DNA from: Paenibacillus hexagrammi
Lineage (GTDB): Bacteria > Bacillota > Bacilli > Paenibacillales > NBRC-103111
Length of the DNA: 64,000 nt
Reading direction: 5' to 3'
Assembly: GCF_021513275.1 (NCBI RefSeq)
Contig: NZ_CP090978.1
Location: forward strand, 3,286,001-3,350,000
Every line of letters starts with the position of its first letter. Position 1 is the first letter of the stretch. Positions 19,076 to 28,497 of this stretch are shown one piece after another. The notes below the pieces were generated by a model. That model was given only the letters and a program-made list of their open reading frames with translations, searched no databases and was not told the DNA's origin. A program made the translations under genes and the position numbers.

Positions 19076-19609
19076 TTATTTGGCTCCAGTAAGCGAGGAC
19101 AGTGTCTGATCTATATAAGCTTCATCCATCTGACCGATTCGCTTCACCGCGACTCTCCCCTCTGAATCAACAAAGAAAGTTGTGGGGTAGTCCATGACGC
19201 CATACTTCTTACGCACTTCTTCCTTGGCATCCAGCAGCACCGGCAGGTTCAAGCTGTATTGATCCATGAAGCCCTGAACCGTGACTTTGTTCTTGTCCAC
19301 GTTAACCTCCAGGAACACAACTCCTTTTTGGCTCCACTTCTCATACATTTTCTGTAGCGAAGGCATTTCCTCTTTGCAAGGAGGACAGAACGTCCCCCAA
19401 AAATTCACCAGCACGGGCTTGCCCTTATAATCCGACAATTGGTGCGTCTTGCCATCCAGCCCGACCAACGAAAAATCGACAGCTTTATCCCCTTCTTGCG
19501 GGTATTTTTTGCTGTCCGATGCAGACAAATTTGTGATAATGGTAAACACGCCAATAACGAGTACAATGGCAAAGATACCGATTTGTACCCATTTCTTATT
19601 TGCACCCAT
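19076..19609 (-). CDS. resA: Thiol-disulfide oxidoreductase ResA
   Basis: The protein (177 residues from the chosen start) has an N-terminal membrane anchor and a thioredoxin-like domain outside the membrane. The active site CPPC is at residues 75-78, and a conserved cis-Pro lies in the YPTTFF segment. ResA reduces the haem-binding cysteines of apocytochrome c before haem attachment. I chose the ATG at 19607-19609 because GAAGGTGA lies at a good distance; two ATG or other codons up to 19627 are alternatives. It opens the res cluster and is separated from rluB by a hairpin, as in B. subtilis. Confidence 0.92.
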   Translation of the reverse strand: MGANKKWVQIGIFAIVLVIGVFTIITNLSASDSKKYPQEGDKAVDFSLVGLDGKTHQLSDYKGKPVLVNFWGTFCPPCKEEMPSLQKMYEKWSQKGVVFLEVNVDKNKVTVQGFMDQYSLNLPVLLDAKEEVRKKYGVMDYPTTFFVDSEGRVAVKRIGQMDEAYIDQTLSSLTGAK

Positions 19610-19676
19610 GATTGTCATCACCTTCATTATTCACATTGTAATCCATTTCACAAACGTTTCTAAATTCATTATAACG

Positions 19677-19704
19677 AAAAGAAGGCCAAACACTATTGGC
19701 CTTT
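19677..19704 (-). terminator. Terminator overlapping the end of rluB
   Basis: AAGGCCAA and TTGGCCTT arms are followed on the minus strand by CTTTTCG. The hairpin overlaps the last codons of rluB and separates it from resA. Confidence 0.65.
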
Positions 19705-20439
19705 TTGAATATTATGTGTCTGGTTAGCCGCTTCCACGAGCTCTTTGACTTCACCAGCCGTCAGATGGCGGTACTTGCCCCGCGGCAAACCGGTCAAAAA
19801 GATAGGACCGAATTTAATACGTTTAAGCTTGATCACGGGGAATGAAATCGCCTCAAACATCCGCCGCACTTGTCGATTTCTGCCCTCGTAGATGGTGATT
19901 TCGACAACCGATTCATTCTTTTCAGGATTGACATCCGCGTACTCCACTTCTGCAGGCGACGTCATGCCATCCTCCAGCTCAATGCCGTTTCTAAGCTTGT
20001 CCAGCAGGGTTCCGTGCGGTACACCTTTAACGGTAGCCTGATAAGTTTTAGGTACATGATGCTTCGGATGTGTCAAGAGATGTGCAAATTCCCCGTCATT
20101 GGTCAGAAGCAGCAGTCCTTCGGTATCGTAGTCCAATCGGCCGACCGGATATACGCGTTCCCTAATCCCCGGCAAGAAATCTGTGACGACCTTACGACCG
20201 CCGGGGTCGGTCGCACTCGTGATGACGCCTTTCGGTTTATTCAACATCAAATACAGCTTCTTCTGCTGATTGATGGTACGTCCGTCCACTTTAATTTCAT
20301 CCTGTTCCGGGTTTACCTTCACGCCAAGCTGCGTTACCACTTCCCCATTTACCTGAACACGGCCCGCTAGGATGATTTCTTCACTCTTACGGCGTGAAGC
20401 GATCCCCGCTTCCGCTAACACTTTTTGCAGTCTTTCCAT
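19693..20439 (-). CDS. rluB: 23S rRNA pseudouridine synthase RluB
   Basis: The 248-residue enzyme has an N-terminal S4 RNA-binding domain (about residues 2-60) and an RsuA/RluB/E/F catalytic domain with the active Asp in GRLDYDTEG. It should convert a uridine of 23S rRNA (the position equivalent to 2605) to pseudouridine. It follows spmB with a short gap, as in the B. subtilis dacB-spmA-spmB-rluB order. The RNA target is inferred from context and family, and RsuA-type activity on 16S rRNA cannot be fully excluded. Confidence 0.92.
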   Translation of the reverse strand: MERLQKVLAEAGIASRRKSEEIILAGRVQVNGEVVTQLGVKVNPEQDEIKVDGRTINQQKKLYLMLNKPKGVITSATDPGGRKVVTDFLPGIRERVYPVGRLDYDTEGLLLLTNDGEFAHLLTHPKHHVPKTYQATVKGVPHGTLLDKLRNGIELEDGMTSPAEVEYADVNPEKNESVVEITIYEGRNRQVRRMFEAISFPVIKLKRIKFGPIFLTGLPRGKYRHLTAGEVKELVEAANQTHNIQKGQ

Positions 20440-20503
20440 GCTCCGCTTTCACCTCAAAGCTAATGATAACGATTTATGTCGAAAATCACAAGAGCAAGGA
20501 GTT

Positions 20504-21037
20504 CTAGGCGAAGACCAAGTAGCAAATGAAGATCGAAGCTATGAAGCCGACCAGATCCGAGATCAGACCGACTTTTAGTGCATAACCCGCTTTGCGGATG
20601 CCAATCGCGCCAAAATAAACGGTGATAACATACAGCGTGGTATCCGTACTGCCTTGTACAGTAGAGGCGATTCTGCCAATCATAGAATCCGGTCCAAATT
20701 GCTGGATCAAATCTGTCGTGAACGCTAGTGATCCCGCTCCGGTAATGGGGCGCAGGATCGCAAGAGGAAGGACCTCTGTAGGAATGCCCATGCTTTCGAA
20801 GAAAGGACGCATCCACCCAATTAGCATATCCATCGCACCTGAAGCACGGAAGACCGAAATTGCGACCATCATTCCTACGAGATGCGGAATAATCTTGATC
20901 GCTGTGTCAAAGCCTTCCTTAGCTCCGTCCACAAAGGATTCATATACCGGCACTTTTCGATAGGCGGCGAATAAAGGAATGAAGACGATCATGACCGGAA
21001 TGGCCCATGCAGAAATGATTGAGACGATCGAATACAC
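20504..21037 (-). CDS. spmB: Spore maturation protein B
   Basis: The 177-residue membrane protein has the SpmB features: a nucleoside-recognition (Gate) fold with the ILRPITGAGSLAF and QGSTDTTLYV segments. SpmA and SpmB are needed for full dehydration of the spore core in Bacillus. It starts with GTG at 21035-21037 behind AAAGGAT. It follows spmA by 32 bases and so is probably in one operon with dacB and spmA. Its transport substrate is unknown. Confidence 0.95.
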   Translation of the reverse strand: MYSIVSIISAWAIPVMIVFIPLFAAYRKVPVYESFVDGAKEGFDTAIKIIPHLVGMMVAISVFRASGAMDMLIGWMRPFFESMGIPTEVLPLAILRPITGAGSLAFTTDLIQQFGPDSMIGRIASTVQGSTDTTLYVITVYFGAIGIRKAGYALKVGLISDLVGFIASIFICYLVFA

Positions 21038-21069
21038 GGAGTATCATCCTTTCAACAGGAAAGTGGGAC

Positions 21070-21660
21070 TTATGAGCCGGACAAGCTTGATCGTTTTCGG
21101 TACCATCGGTCAACCAGTATAGCCGCCGCGGTGGAGATGGCAGTCGCGATTAACGTTGTGCCTACGATCTCCGCCGGGTTTACGGAATTATAATTCATCC
21201 GGATGGCAATCAGGGTGGTTGGAATCAGCGTAATGCTCGATGTGTTGAGCGCCAGAAGCGTACACATGGCGGGACTTGCCGTTTCTTTATTGGCATTCAG
21301 CTTTTGCAGCTCCTGCATCGCTTTAATTCCCATCGGTGTCGCCGCATTCCCAAGCCCGAGAATATTCGCGCTCATATTGGACATGATGTAGCCAATCGCT
21401 GGGTGGTTCTTCGGAACACCAGGAAACAGGAAGCGGACAAGCGGTCTCAACAAGACAGCCAGCTTCGATAATAATCCTGCATCCTCTGCAATTCTCATCA
21501 TACCGAGCCAAAAAACAAGAATGCTGATCAAACCAAAGCAAACTGTAACGCCGCTTTTCGCACCGTCGAAGGCAGCCTGCGTGACTGCCTCCACATTTCC
21601 GGTTGCTGCCGCAACCACAAATCCCGCTACGATAAAAAACAACCAAATCCAGTTAACCAT
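21070..21660 (-). CDS. spmA: Spore maturation protein A
   Basis: The 196-residue polytopic protein has a nucleoside-recognition-type fold with the NMSANILGLGNAATPMG segment characteristic of SpmA. It pairs with SpmB in lowering spore core water. The ATG at 21658-21660 has a GGGAGG site. It starts 23 bases after dacB and precedes spmB, which matches the conserved sporulation operon. Confidence 0.95.
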   Translation of the reverse strand: MVNWIWLFFIVAGFVVAAATGNVEAVTQAAFDGAKSGVTVCFGLISILVFWLGMMRIAEDAGLLSKLAVLLRPLVRFLFPGVPKNHPAIGYIMSNMSANILGLGNAATPMGIKAMQELQKLNANKETASPAMCTLLALNTSSITLIPTTLIAIRMNYNSVNPAEIVGTTLIATAISTAAAILVDRWYRKRSSLSGS

Positions 21661-21683
21661 GCGCCAGGCCTCCCTTTAATCGT

Positions 21684-22862
21684 TCATCCTGCACCGGAGA
21701 CGGAGAACAGCTCCTGGAGCAGCATCCTGAGCAGCAACCCGTATCGGGATACCCAGGTCCCTTGATAAGGCTCTGAGAATTGGAACACCGATTGATCCTG
21801 CTGATTTAATCGCGTGCTTCCAGGTTCAAACAAAGGCGTCGTGCTAATGAGCCTGTCATTCATGTAGAGTTGGAGAACACCTCGATCTCCCAAACGGTAC
21901 GCTGTACTATCCGGGTTTACAACGGCAACTTTCTTCGTGATTTTCGTGCTCTCTCCCTCTGCCAAGGGATACGAAACCGTTCTTCCCACTACCCATGTTT
22001 GGCCTGGTACCGCATCCCCTTTTAAAACCAGCTTCTGCAGCGGATAGTACTCAAAGCCATACTCCAACAATCTCGCGTGATCAGCCCAGTCATTAGGGTC
22101 ATTCAATGTAACAACCGCAAGCTGCTGACCGTTTCGGGTTGCTGAGGAGACAAGGCATCGTTTGGCAAGCTTCGTATATCCGGTTTTCACGCCGTCGGCT
22201 CCATCAAACATCCCGAGCATCTTGTTCTTATTCAGCCATGTGTAATCCCAACTTTCATTGGGATTTGGTACTTTTTTGATTTTGGTGCTGACAATCTCCT
22301 GAAACGTCGGATTTTTAAGCGCATATGCGGTCAGCTTCGCCATATCGTTCGAACTGGACTGATTCCCTCCATTTTCGTCCAAACCGGACGGATTGTTGAA
22401 ATTCGAATGCTCCATCCCGAGCATTTTTGCTTTCTCATTCATCATGTATATAAATCCGTCTACACTGCCTCCTACATGCTCGGCAATCGCAGTGGCCGCA
22501 TCGTTACCCGAACGAAGCATCAAGCCGTACAGCATATTGTGAAGTGTCATCTCTTCCCCCAGCTTCAAATAAATCGAGGAGCCCTCTTTGCCAAAGGCTG
22601 TTTTACTTACCTTTACCTTATCGTCCAAGTTTCCGTTCTCAATTGCCACAATTGCCGTCATAATTTTTGTTAAGCTTGCAATCCGCATCGGAACGTCCCC
22701 TTGCTGGCTGTACAAAATACGCCCGGATTCTACATCAATCAGCGCAGCGCCAACTGCATTTGTACCAATCTTAGGCGGTGCAGCCTCCACGATTTGCATG
22801 GGAATAAGGCCTATCATCATGAGCACGGAACACAACAATGTTACCAACCAATTTCTCTTCAT
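21684..22862 (-). CDS. dacB: D-alanyl-D-alanine carboxypeptidase DacB (PBP5*-like)
   Basis: The 392-residue serine peptidase has a signal peptide (about residues 1-28) and the penicillin-binding motifs SLTK (Ser63, Lys66), SGN near residue 118 and KTG near residue 231. A C-terminal beta domain and a likely amphipathic tail follow. DacB trims stem peptides of the spore cortex and is made in the mother cell under sigma-E in B. subtilis. Position upstream of spmA-spmB supports DacB rather than the vegetative DacA. Upstream, CATATACT at 22967-22974 with an ATATC-type box about 13 bases before it could be a sigma-E promoter, but the match is imperfect. Confidence 0.93.
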   Translation of the reverse strand: MKRNWLVTLLCSVLMMIGLIPMQIVEAAPPKIGTNAVGAALIDVESGRILYSQQGDVPMRIASLTKIMTAIVAIENGNLDDKVKVSKTAFGKEGSSIYLKLGEEMTLHNMLYGLMLRSGNDAATAIAEHVGGSVDGFIYMMNEKAKMLGMEHSNFNNPSGLDENGGNQSSSNDMAKLTAYALKNPTFQEIVSTKIKKVPNPNESWDYTWLNKNKMLGMFDGADGVKTGYTKLAKRCLVSSATRNGQQLAVVTLNDPNDWADHARLLEYGFEYYPLQKLVLKGDAVPGQTWVVGRTVSYPLAEGESTKITKKVAVVNPDSTAYRLGDRGVLQLYMNDRLISTTPLFEPGSTRLNQQDQSVFQFSEPYQGTWVSRYGLLLRMLLQELFSVSGAG

Positions 22863-23129
22863 GTTTTTCCTCCTACAGTTATGAAACTTAGACCTGTTTT
22901 CCTAGTGGACAGCTGCATGGCCGGCCATCCCTCTGGTTATGAGTAGGACTGACAAAACTTTGTACAAGTATATGCGATGCACTTCAGGATATGTCCAGGC
23001 TCTTATTTTCATATTCCCGATGGTCCTGCTCGGAAGAAATTCATCGAGGAAACGATTTCTTCGTCCAAACAGGACGATCGTTATTGTCAAGGTTCATGTG
23101 AAGCAAACGTATGTAACTTATACTTCCAT

Positions 23130-23156
23130 AAAAAAAAGCTGTCCCTGAGGACAGCC
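23130..23156 (-). terminator. Terminator after ytfJ
   Basis: A perfect GCTGTCC/GGACAGC stem with a four-base loop is followed on the minus strand by eight T residues, directly downstream of ytfJ. The remaining 22863-23129 stretch between dacB and this hairpin holds no gene that I can see. Confidence 0.85.
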
Positions 23157-23169
23157 GCCATAAGCCTGA

Positions 23170-23676
23170 TTATACAATAAAGTTCTGATTTTCGATGTTC
23201 GTAACATTCGTGGAGCCGGATGCACCTGCGGTGGACAATGTGCCGGTGGACTTGCTTGCAGTCCCCTTCATCATACTTTGAATCTTGTCAACAACCTGGG
23301 GTGCCGAATCAATCAAGCGTTCCAGAATATGAGTTTGATTATCGAGAGGAACGACTTTTACACCGCTTTTCCCTACAACCAAGAAAGCAATTGGAGTAAT
23401 GGAAACACCACCGCCGCTACCGCCGCCAAAAGGAAGTGCGACTTTGGCATTAAGCGCGTCATTGCGGTTTACCGAGTTGCCCTCAATTTCAATTTCAGAG
23501 TCAGTAGTAAACTCACTGCCGCCTGCGGCGAAACCGAAGCCAACTTTGGAGATTGGCATAATCACACTGCCGTCAGGGGTTTCTACCGGATCGCCTACTA
23601 TCGTATTTACGTCTACCATTTCTTTAATATTTTCCATTGCTACTTTCATAAGACCTTGGATTGGATGTTCAGACAT
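23170..23676 (-). CDS. ytfJ: GerW/YtfJ family spore protein
   Basis: The 168-residue protein is a typical YtfJ (GerW) protein. It has an N-terminal helix, a central region with glycine-rich VGFGFAAGG and FGGGSGGGVSI segments, and a low-complexity tail. GerW is made in the forespore and affects germination in Bacillus. I prefer the ATG at 23674-23676 because AGGAGG is nine bases upstream; the ATG two codons before is too close. The gene is paired with the upstream DUF2953 gene, as in B. subtilis ytfI-ytfJ, and ends at a strong terminator. Confidence 0.92.
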   Translation of the reverse strand: MSEHPIQGLMKVAMENIKEMVDVNTIVGDPVETPDGSVIMPISKVGFGFAAGGSEFTTDSEIEIEGNSVNRNDALNAKVALPFGGGSGGGVSITPIAFLVVGKSGVKVVPLDNQTHILERLIDSAPQVVDKIQSMMKGTASKSTGTLSTAGASGSTNVTNIENQNFIV

Positions 23677-23753
23677 TTTCATATTCCTCCTGTCGAAAAC
23701 ATGTAGTGATAAGCAAGATTAGGTTAACCATCCCTAAGTGGAATTATGTAAGC

Positions 23754-24449
23754 TTACGAAGCAGGCTTCATTCGAGGCTTTCTAAGCATTTCGTACCAAA
23801 CCCGAAGTCCTCCCTTCACTTTGGAGATGCGAATGACTAGCGCGATACCCGCCCACATGACATGCCATGTGCGAATGCGGCCCTTACATACGAATTCGGT
23901 TGAAAAATAGGTTGCATTATATTGAGGGGTAACTGCTACCTTCGGCTTTGACAGCATTTGAATAAAACGGATGCCGAAGCCAAGAAGCGAAGATTTAATA
24001 GCCCAGATGGCACCTGTAGTTATCGCAGTTTCCGGCGCATCGCCCACACCGACACGCGTTATCCAAGATAAGTGTGTAACTTGCGCCTTAGCAATCGTCT
24101 TTTTCATCCAGTCGTACAATTGAGCTGTGTGCTCCAAGATGACTTTGGCATTCTTGAAAAATTCTAAAACTTTTTCTTTCGTGATGTGTTCCTTGGCCTG
24201 CCCTTCTAATGAAGCCTGTGTTTGATTCACAGCCTCCGTTTTCACCAGAACCCCCTTATGAAGTCCCTTGAACTGAATAACCGGAATCACATAGCGGAAT
24301 CGAACGATTCCAAACAAAGCCCGAATTTCAACGAAGAGCTGATCGTTGTCCTTCACTCGGGAAAAATAAAAATCACCGTATATTTGGCTCGATAGGACAG
24401 CAATCAAGACGATGATCAACAAAATACAGGCTGCTCCGATCCAGAACAA
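23754..24449 (-). CDS. ytfI: DUF2953 domain protein YtfI
   Basis: The 231-residue protein has an N-terminal membrane segment (about residues 3-22) and the DUF2953 region, with a second hydrophobic stretch near the C-terminus. The function is not known, but it is co-transcribed with the spore gene ytfJ across Bacillales. The start is probably TTG at 24447-24449, because GGAGGG lies nine bases upstream and no ATG is available in frame. A promoter-like sequence resembling the sigma-G type lies about 105 bases upstream. Confidence 0.85.
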   Translation of the reverse strand: MFWIGAACILLIIVLIAVLSSQIYGDFYFSRVKDNDQLFVEIRALFGIVRFRYVIPVIQFKGLHKGVLVKTEAVNQTQASLEGQAKEHITKEKVLEFFKNAKVILEHTAQLYDWMKKTIAKAQVTHLSWITRVGVGDAPETAITTGAIWAIKSSLLGFGIRFIQMLSKPKVAVTPQYNATYFSTEFVCKGRIRTWHVMWAGIALVIRISKVKGGLRVWYEMLRKPRMKPAS

Positions 24450-24553
24450 GACATCAGTCCCTCCTCACATAGCTAGTTGCTTGACTAGTTGCTTGACCAC
24501 GAACTCTAACTGCAAGAGTAATATCTGCCTTAACAAAGGATTTCTCGCATGGT

Positions 24554-24584
24554 TAGTATAGCCTGCAATTTGAAGGGGAATGCA
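24554..24584 (-). promoter_or_regulatory. Tentative sigma-G-type promoter for ytfI-ytfJ
   Basis: On the minus strand TGCATT at 24579-24584 is followed after 18 bases by TATACTA at 24554-24560. This is close to the sigma-G pattern (GnATR, N18, CATnnTA) but not exact. ytfJ is forespore-expressed in B. subtilis, which fits. Confidence 0.4.
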
Positions 24585-24676
24585 TCCAAGCTTACTGCAA
24601 CATGCAAAAAAACCATCTGCTGCAGAGCTTCGTGCCCAATCGCGATGGTCTTATTAGAGAGTTATGTCATAGGTGT

Positions 24677-25294
24677 CTACATGTCTTCTTTTTTCATATC
24701 TTCAAAAGTCATTTGTTGGCCGTCCAACCGATCAAAAAGCATCCTTGTCTCCTCTTCCAAGTCAATTCCAGCTTGAAAGCTCGTAGAGTCAGGGAGCTCC
24801 TGCAACGAGTTCAGACCGAAATACTCCAGAAACTGTTTGGATGTTCCATATAAAATAGGTCTGCCCACGGCTTCAGCCCGGCCTACCTCCTCAATCAAGT
24901 CTTTGGCCATGAGTGTCTGCAGCGCCCTGTCGCACTTCACGCCGCGGATTTCTTCAATCTCTACTCGGGTAATCGGCTGCTTATACGCAATAATAGATAA
25001 CGTTTCCAACGCAGCCTGTGAAAGCGATGACCTGGAAGGTGTATAAGCCAACCTCTCAAAATAGGGAGCGTGCTCCGCAAGGGTAGTTAACTGATAAGAA
25101 CCTGCCACTTCAACGATTTGGATGCCCCGTCCTTTTCGCTTGAAGTCTTTCCGCATATCCTGAATCATATCTTTCACCAAGTAAGCATCCAATTCCAGCA
25201 CTTCTGCCAGCTGCTTGATATCTAGTCCTTCGTCTCCGGAAGCAAAGAGCAGCCCTTCAATAACGGATTTCGTCTGCTGAATATTGAGTGTCAA
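24677..25294 (-). CDS. scpB: Segregation and condensation protein B
   Basis: The 205-residue protein has two winged-helix domains typical of ScpB, with the LSQAALETLSIIAYKQPIT segment and a GRAEAVGRPILYGT motif. It binds ScpA in the SMC condensin complex, which organises and segregates the chromosome. The start is taken as TTG at 25292-25294, which has GGAGGG eight bases before it; a longer in-frame ATG at 25318 would use the ribosome site as codons. The start overlaps the end of scpA by 38 bases. Confidence 0.95.
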   Translation of the reverse strand: MTLNIQQTKSVIEGLLFASGDEGLDIKQLAEVLELDAYLVKDMIQDMRKDFKRKGRGIQIVEVAGSYQLTTLAEHAPYFERLAYTPSRSSLSQAALETLSIIAYKQPITRVEIEEIRGVKCDRALQTLMAKDLIEEVGRAEAVGRPILYGTSKQFLEYFGLNSLQELPDSTSFQAGIDLEEETRMLFDRLDGQQMTFEDMKKEDM

Positions 25295-26051
25295 TGTCAG
25301 GTCCCTCCTCTTTAGCATGGATCACGATGTCTTCAAACAGCTTGTGCTGAAAGCATACGATTTTCTTCACCTTCATCAGTTCGAGAATTGCCAGAAATGT
25401 AACTACGATTTCCTCACGCGTCATTTCGAAATCAAACAGCTTGGAGAATAACAATTTCCCACCCTTAGATTTGAGCAGGCTGACCACCTCTCCCATACGC
25501 TCCTTGACTGAAATTTCATCTCTGCGTATTTTGGCGACCGTATTACGATTGGTCAGCTTCCGCAAAGTGCGCTGGAAGGCGATTAGCAAATCGGCAACAT
25601 CCAGTCCCTCAACCGGGTTTTCCTGAATTTCAGGCAAAAATGGTGTCAGGTCCTCAGGCTCTCTTGTAAATACTCTACTGCGTTCTACTTCTTTATCGCG
25701 TAACATGTCCGCTATCGATTTATATTTACGATACTCAATCAGCTTCTGTACGAGCTCTGCGCGCGGATCAAGCTCATCGTCGAATTCATCGTAGTATTCA
25801 TCCTCAAATTCAATGACAGGAGGCTTCGGCAGCAGCATTCGGCTCTTAATGGAAAGCAGCGTTGCAGCCATGACCAGAAATTCACTCGTAACCTCCAGCT
25901 CCAGCTCCTGCATAGCTTGTACAAATTCCAAGTATTGATCGGTGATCTCTTTAATCGGAATATTATATATATCTAGTTCATTCTTATCAATCAGATGCAG
26001 CAGCACATCAAGGGGGCCTTCAAAGGCGGCGAGCTTATATGTCACTTTCAT
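25257..26051 (-). CDS. scpA: Segregation and condensation protein A
   Basis: The 264-residue kleisin begins with the conserved FEGPLDVLLHLI segment and ends in a winged helix. An acidic linker lies in the middle (about residues 90-115). ScpA bridges the two heads of the SMC dimer and binds ScpB. The ATG at 26049-26051 is supported by the start of the conserved domain and by AGGGGG ten bases upstream, although the frame is open further up. It lies between scpB and a membrane protease gene. Confidence 0.95.
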   Translation of the reverse strand: MKVTYKLAAFEGPLDVLLHLIDKNELDIYNIPIKEITDQYLEFVQAMQELELEVTSEFLVMAATLLSIKSRMLLPKPPVIEFEDEYYDEFDDELDPRAELVQKLIEYRKYKSIADMLRDKEVERSRVFTREPEDLTPFLPEIQENPVEGLDVADLLIAFQRTLRKLTNRNTVAKIRRDEISVKERMGEVVSLLKSKGGKLLFSKLFDFEMTREEIVVTFLAILELMKVKKIVCFQHKLFEDIVIHAKEEGPDIDTQYSADEIRY

Positions 26052-26071
26052 CCATGTTGTTCCCCCTTCAT

Positions 26072-26713
26072 TTACAATGAAAATACATTCATCACTGCCT
26101 GCGCTGCAACCGGATACACATGTTCCAGGGCCCATTGGCCGATCGGCGTTATTAATAATATCAAAACGAGCAGCAGCCCGTAACGTTCATTTCGTTGAAA
26201 CCAGCCTTGTTTCTGTGCAGGTAATAAGCCACGCACAATATGCCACCCGTCAAGCGGGTATAAAGGTAAAATATGTATAAGAACAAGCATGACATTCACA
26301 ATGATACCGTACTGAATGTAAACCTTCCACATTTCAATAGAAAAGTTTTCGATCTTGCCTGTATCCCAAGCGGGAAGGTAGAAATAAAGCCACCAAAAAA
26401 AGAATACGAGCAGCAAATTGGATAGCGGACCTGCGGCATAAACGAGTGTATGATACAGACGGGGGTACTTTTGGAAGTGTTCTTTACGGATCGTCAAAGA
26501 TTTTGACCAGCCGTAAGGTCCGAATAAAACCATCGCAAGCCCCAGGGCGTCTAGACGCGCCAAGGGGTTCAGCGATAATTTATAATGCTCCCGGGCGCTG
26601 CGGTCTCCTAGAAGCCATGCAGTAAACAAATGCGAAGCATCATGGACCGTCATGGCAATCAGGAAGGCAACCAGCCTGGGAAGCAAGGTTTCCAAATGGA
26701 AATAAGATGTCAT
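26072..26713 (-). CDS. M50-type (site-2 protease-like) membrane protein with altered zinc motif
   Basis: The 213-residue polytopic protein matches the M50/site-2 protease family: NPLARLDALG, GPYGWSK, AGPLSN and PLYPLDGWH segments in the right order. The usual HExxH zinc motif is HDASH at residues 24-28, with Asp in place of the catalytic Glu. The second zinc site (LDG near residue 172) is kept. It could be a protease with weakened chemistry or an inactive relative. Its ATG overlaps the ribH stop by one base (TAATG), so it is coupled to the riboflavin operon and precedes scpA. Confidence 0.82.
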   Translation of the reverse strand: MTSYFHLETLLPRLVAFLIAMTVHDASHLFTAWLLGDRSAREHYKLSLNPLARLDALGLAMVLFGPYGWSKSLTIRKEHFQKYPRLYHTLVYAAGPLSNLLLVFFFWWLYFYLPAWDTGKIENFSIEMWKVYIQYGIIVNVMLVLIHILPLYPLDGWHIVRGLLPAQKQGWFQRNERYGLLLVLILLITPIGQWALEHVYPVAAQAVMNVFSL

Positions 26714-27183
26714 TAGGAACTGAACTGTTTGGTTAAATTCGCCATTTCAATTGCTGTTACCGCAGCTTCCCAGCCTTTATTCCCTGCTTTCGTACCTGCG
26801 CGCTCCACCGCTTGTTCAATGGAATCCGTCGTCAGCACTCCGAAGATAGTAGGAATTCCGGTTTTTAGCGAGATCGCGGATACCCCTTTGGCCACTTCAT
26901 TACATACATAATCAAAGTGAGGCGTGGAGCCGCGAATTACCGTTCCCAACGTAATAACCGCGTCGTACTTTCCGCTTTCGGCCATTTTTTGCGCAATTAG
27001 CGGAATTTCGAATGCACCAGGAACCCAAGCAATTTCGACCTCATCGTCTTGCACGCCATGTCTCTTCAGAGCATCTTGAGCGCCTCCAAGAAGCTTAGAG
27101 GTAATGAATTCGTTGAATCGTCCTACAACAATTCCGTATTTTAAATTTTGGGAAACTAAATGTCCTTCGTAAATTTTAGCCAT
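26713..27183 (-). CDS. ribH: 6,7-dimethyl-8-ribityllumazine synthase
   Basis: The 156-residue enzyme has the lumazine synthase motifs [18 protein letters not shown] and the TPHFDYV segment. It condenses 5-amino-6-ribitylamino-uracil with dihydroxybutanone phosphate in riboflavin synthesis. It forms icosahedral capsids in Bacillus. It is the last biosynthetic gene of the rib operon and is followed without a gap by the M50-type gene. Confidence 0.97.
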   Translation of the reverse strand: MAKIYEGHLVSQNLKYGIVVGRFNEFITSKLLGGAQDALKRHGVQDDEVEIAWVPGAFEIPLIAQKMAESGKYDAVITLGTVIRGSTPHFDYVCNEVAKGVSAISLKTGIPTIFGVLTTDSIEQAVERAGTKAGNKGWEAAVTAIEMANLTKQFSS

Positions 27184-27237
27184 GAGAGATACTCCCTTTC
27201 TTTATTTTCTAATGTCCTGTTGCTCTACTGTTTCGTA

Positions 27238-28464
27238 TTAAATGCCGCTGCCGGATTCGTGAAACTTCAGCATGTGGCCTAATTTTTGCTGCTTCGTGTG
27301 CAAATAATTGAGATTATGCTCCTTGCTTTCCATTTGAATCGGTACGCGCTCAACCACCTCAAGCCCGTAGCCTTCCAAACCGCGGATTTTGCGCGGATTG
27401 TTCGTCAAAAGCCGCAGCTGGCGTACGCCAAGATCCTTCAAAATTTGCGCGCCGATGCCATAATCCCTCAAGTCAGGGGCAAATCCAAGCTTTATATTCG
27501 CTTCTACCGTATCCAATCCCTGCTCTTGAAGCGCATAAGCCTTCAATTTGTTGATGAGTCCGATTCCACGGCCTTCCTGTCGCATATATAATAATACACC
27601 ACAGCCCTCTTCATCAATCTGTTTTAATGCTGCTTCGAGCTGGGGACCGCAATCGCAGCGGTGAGAATGGAAAATATCGCCCGTCAAGCATTCTGAGTGA
27701 ACCCTTACTAATGTGGGACGCGATGAATCGATCGTTCCTTTGACAAGAGCGATATGCTCCTTGTTATCCAGCTGATTGGTGTATGCGATCGCTTTAAAAG
27801 TTCCAAAGTCGGTAGGGAGCTTAATCTCAACCTCTCTCTCTACCAGCTTCTCTTTCTGATTGCGGTAATGAATCAAATCCTGGATTGTAATGATCCGCAT
27901 CTGGTGCTGAGCGGCTACTTCCATCAGATCAGGAACACGCGCCATCGAACCGTCTTCCTTAATCACCTCGCAAATCACAGCAGCCGGATAAGACCCGCAC
28001 ATTCTGGCGAGATCCACAGCCGCTTCCGTGTGGCCTGCTCTGCGCAGAACACCGCCTTTTTTGGCGATCAGCGGAAAAATGTGTCCGGGGCGACGAAACT
28101 CATGCGGCTTTGTTTTTGGATCAATCAAAGCCTGAACGGTTCTAGAACGCTCGTGAGCGGAAATCCCCGTACTGGTTTCAACATGATCTACCGAGACGGT
28201 AAAAGCCGTCCCATGATAATCCGTATTGCGTGACACCATGGGAGGCAAATCCAGCTCTTGTGCACGTTCTTCGGTGATCGGCACACATACGAGCCCCCGT
28301 CCTTCCTTGATCATGAAATTAATGACTTCAGGTGTGGCTTTATCAGCTAGTGCAATGAAGTCTCCTTCATTCTCACGGTCTTCGTCATCGACAACGATAA
28401 TAACTTTGCCCATCATGAGGTCGTAGATCGCTTCTTCAATTTTATCGAACTGAATATCTGTCAT
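27238..28464 (-). CDS. ribBA: Bifunctional DHBP synthase / GTP cyclohydrolase II
   Basis: The 408-residue protein has an N-terminal dihydroxybutanone phosphate synthase domain ([10 protein letters not shown] near residue 26, RxGHTEA motif) and a C-terminal GTP cyclohydrolase II domain (zinc cysteines in [26 protein letters not shown]). It supplies both precursors of riboflavin. The ATG at 28462-28464 has a GGAGGAGGGGG site, so I prefer it to the upstream in-frame start at 28497. It lies between ribE and ribH in the rib operon. Confidence 0.96.
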   Translation of the reverse strand: MTDIQFDKIEEAIYDLMMGKVIIVVDDEDRENEGDFIALADKATPEVINFMIKEGRGLVCVPITEERAQELDLPPMVSRNTDYHGTAFTVSVDHVETSTGISAHERSRTVQALIDPKTKPHEFRRPGHIFPLIAKKGGVLRRAGHTEAAVDLARMCGSYPAAVICEVIKEDGSMARVPDLMEVAAQHQMRIITIQDLIHYRNQKEKLVEREVEIKLPTDFGTFKAIAYTNQLDNKEHIALVKGTIDSSRPTLVRVHSECLTGDIFHSHRCDCGPQLEAALKQIDEEGCGVLLYMRQEGRGIGLINKLKAYALQEQGLDTVEANIKLGFAPDLRDYGIGAQILKDLGVRQLRLLTNNPRKIRGLEGYGLEVVERVPIQMESKEHNLNYLHTKQQKLGHMLKFHESGSGI

Positions 28465-28497
28465 AGGTCCCCCTCCTCCTTGTTTGGTTTTCATCAA

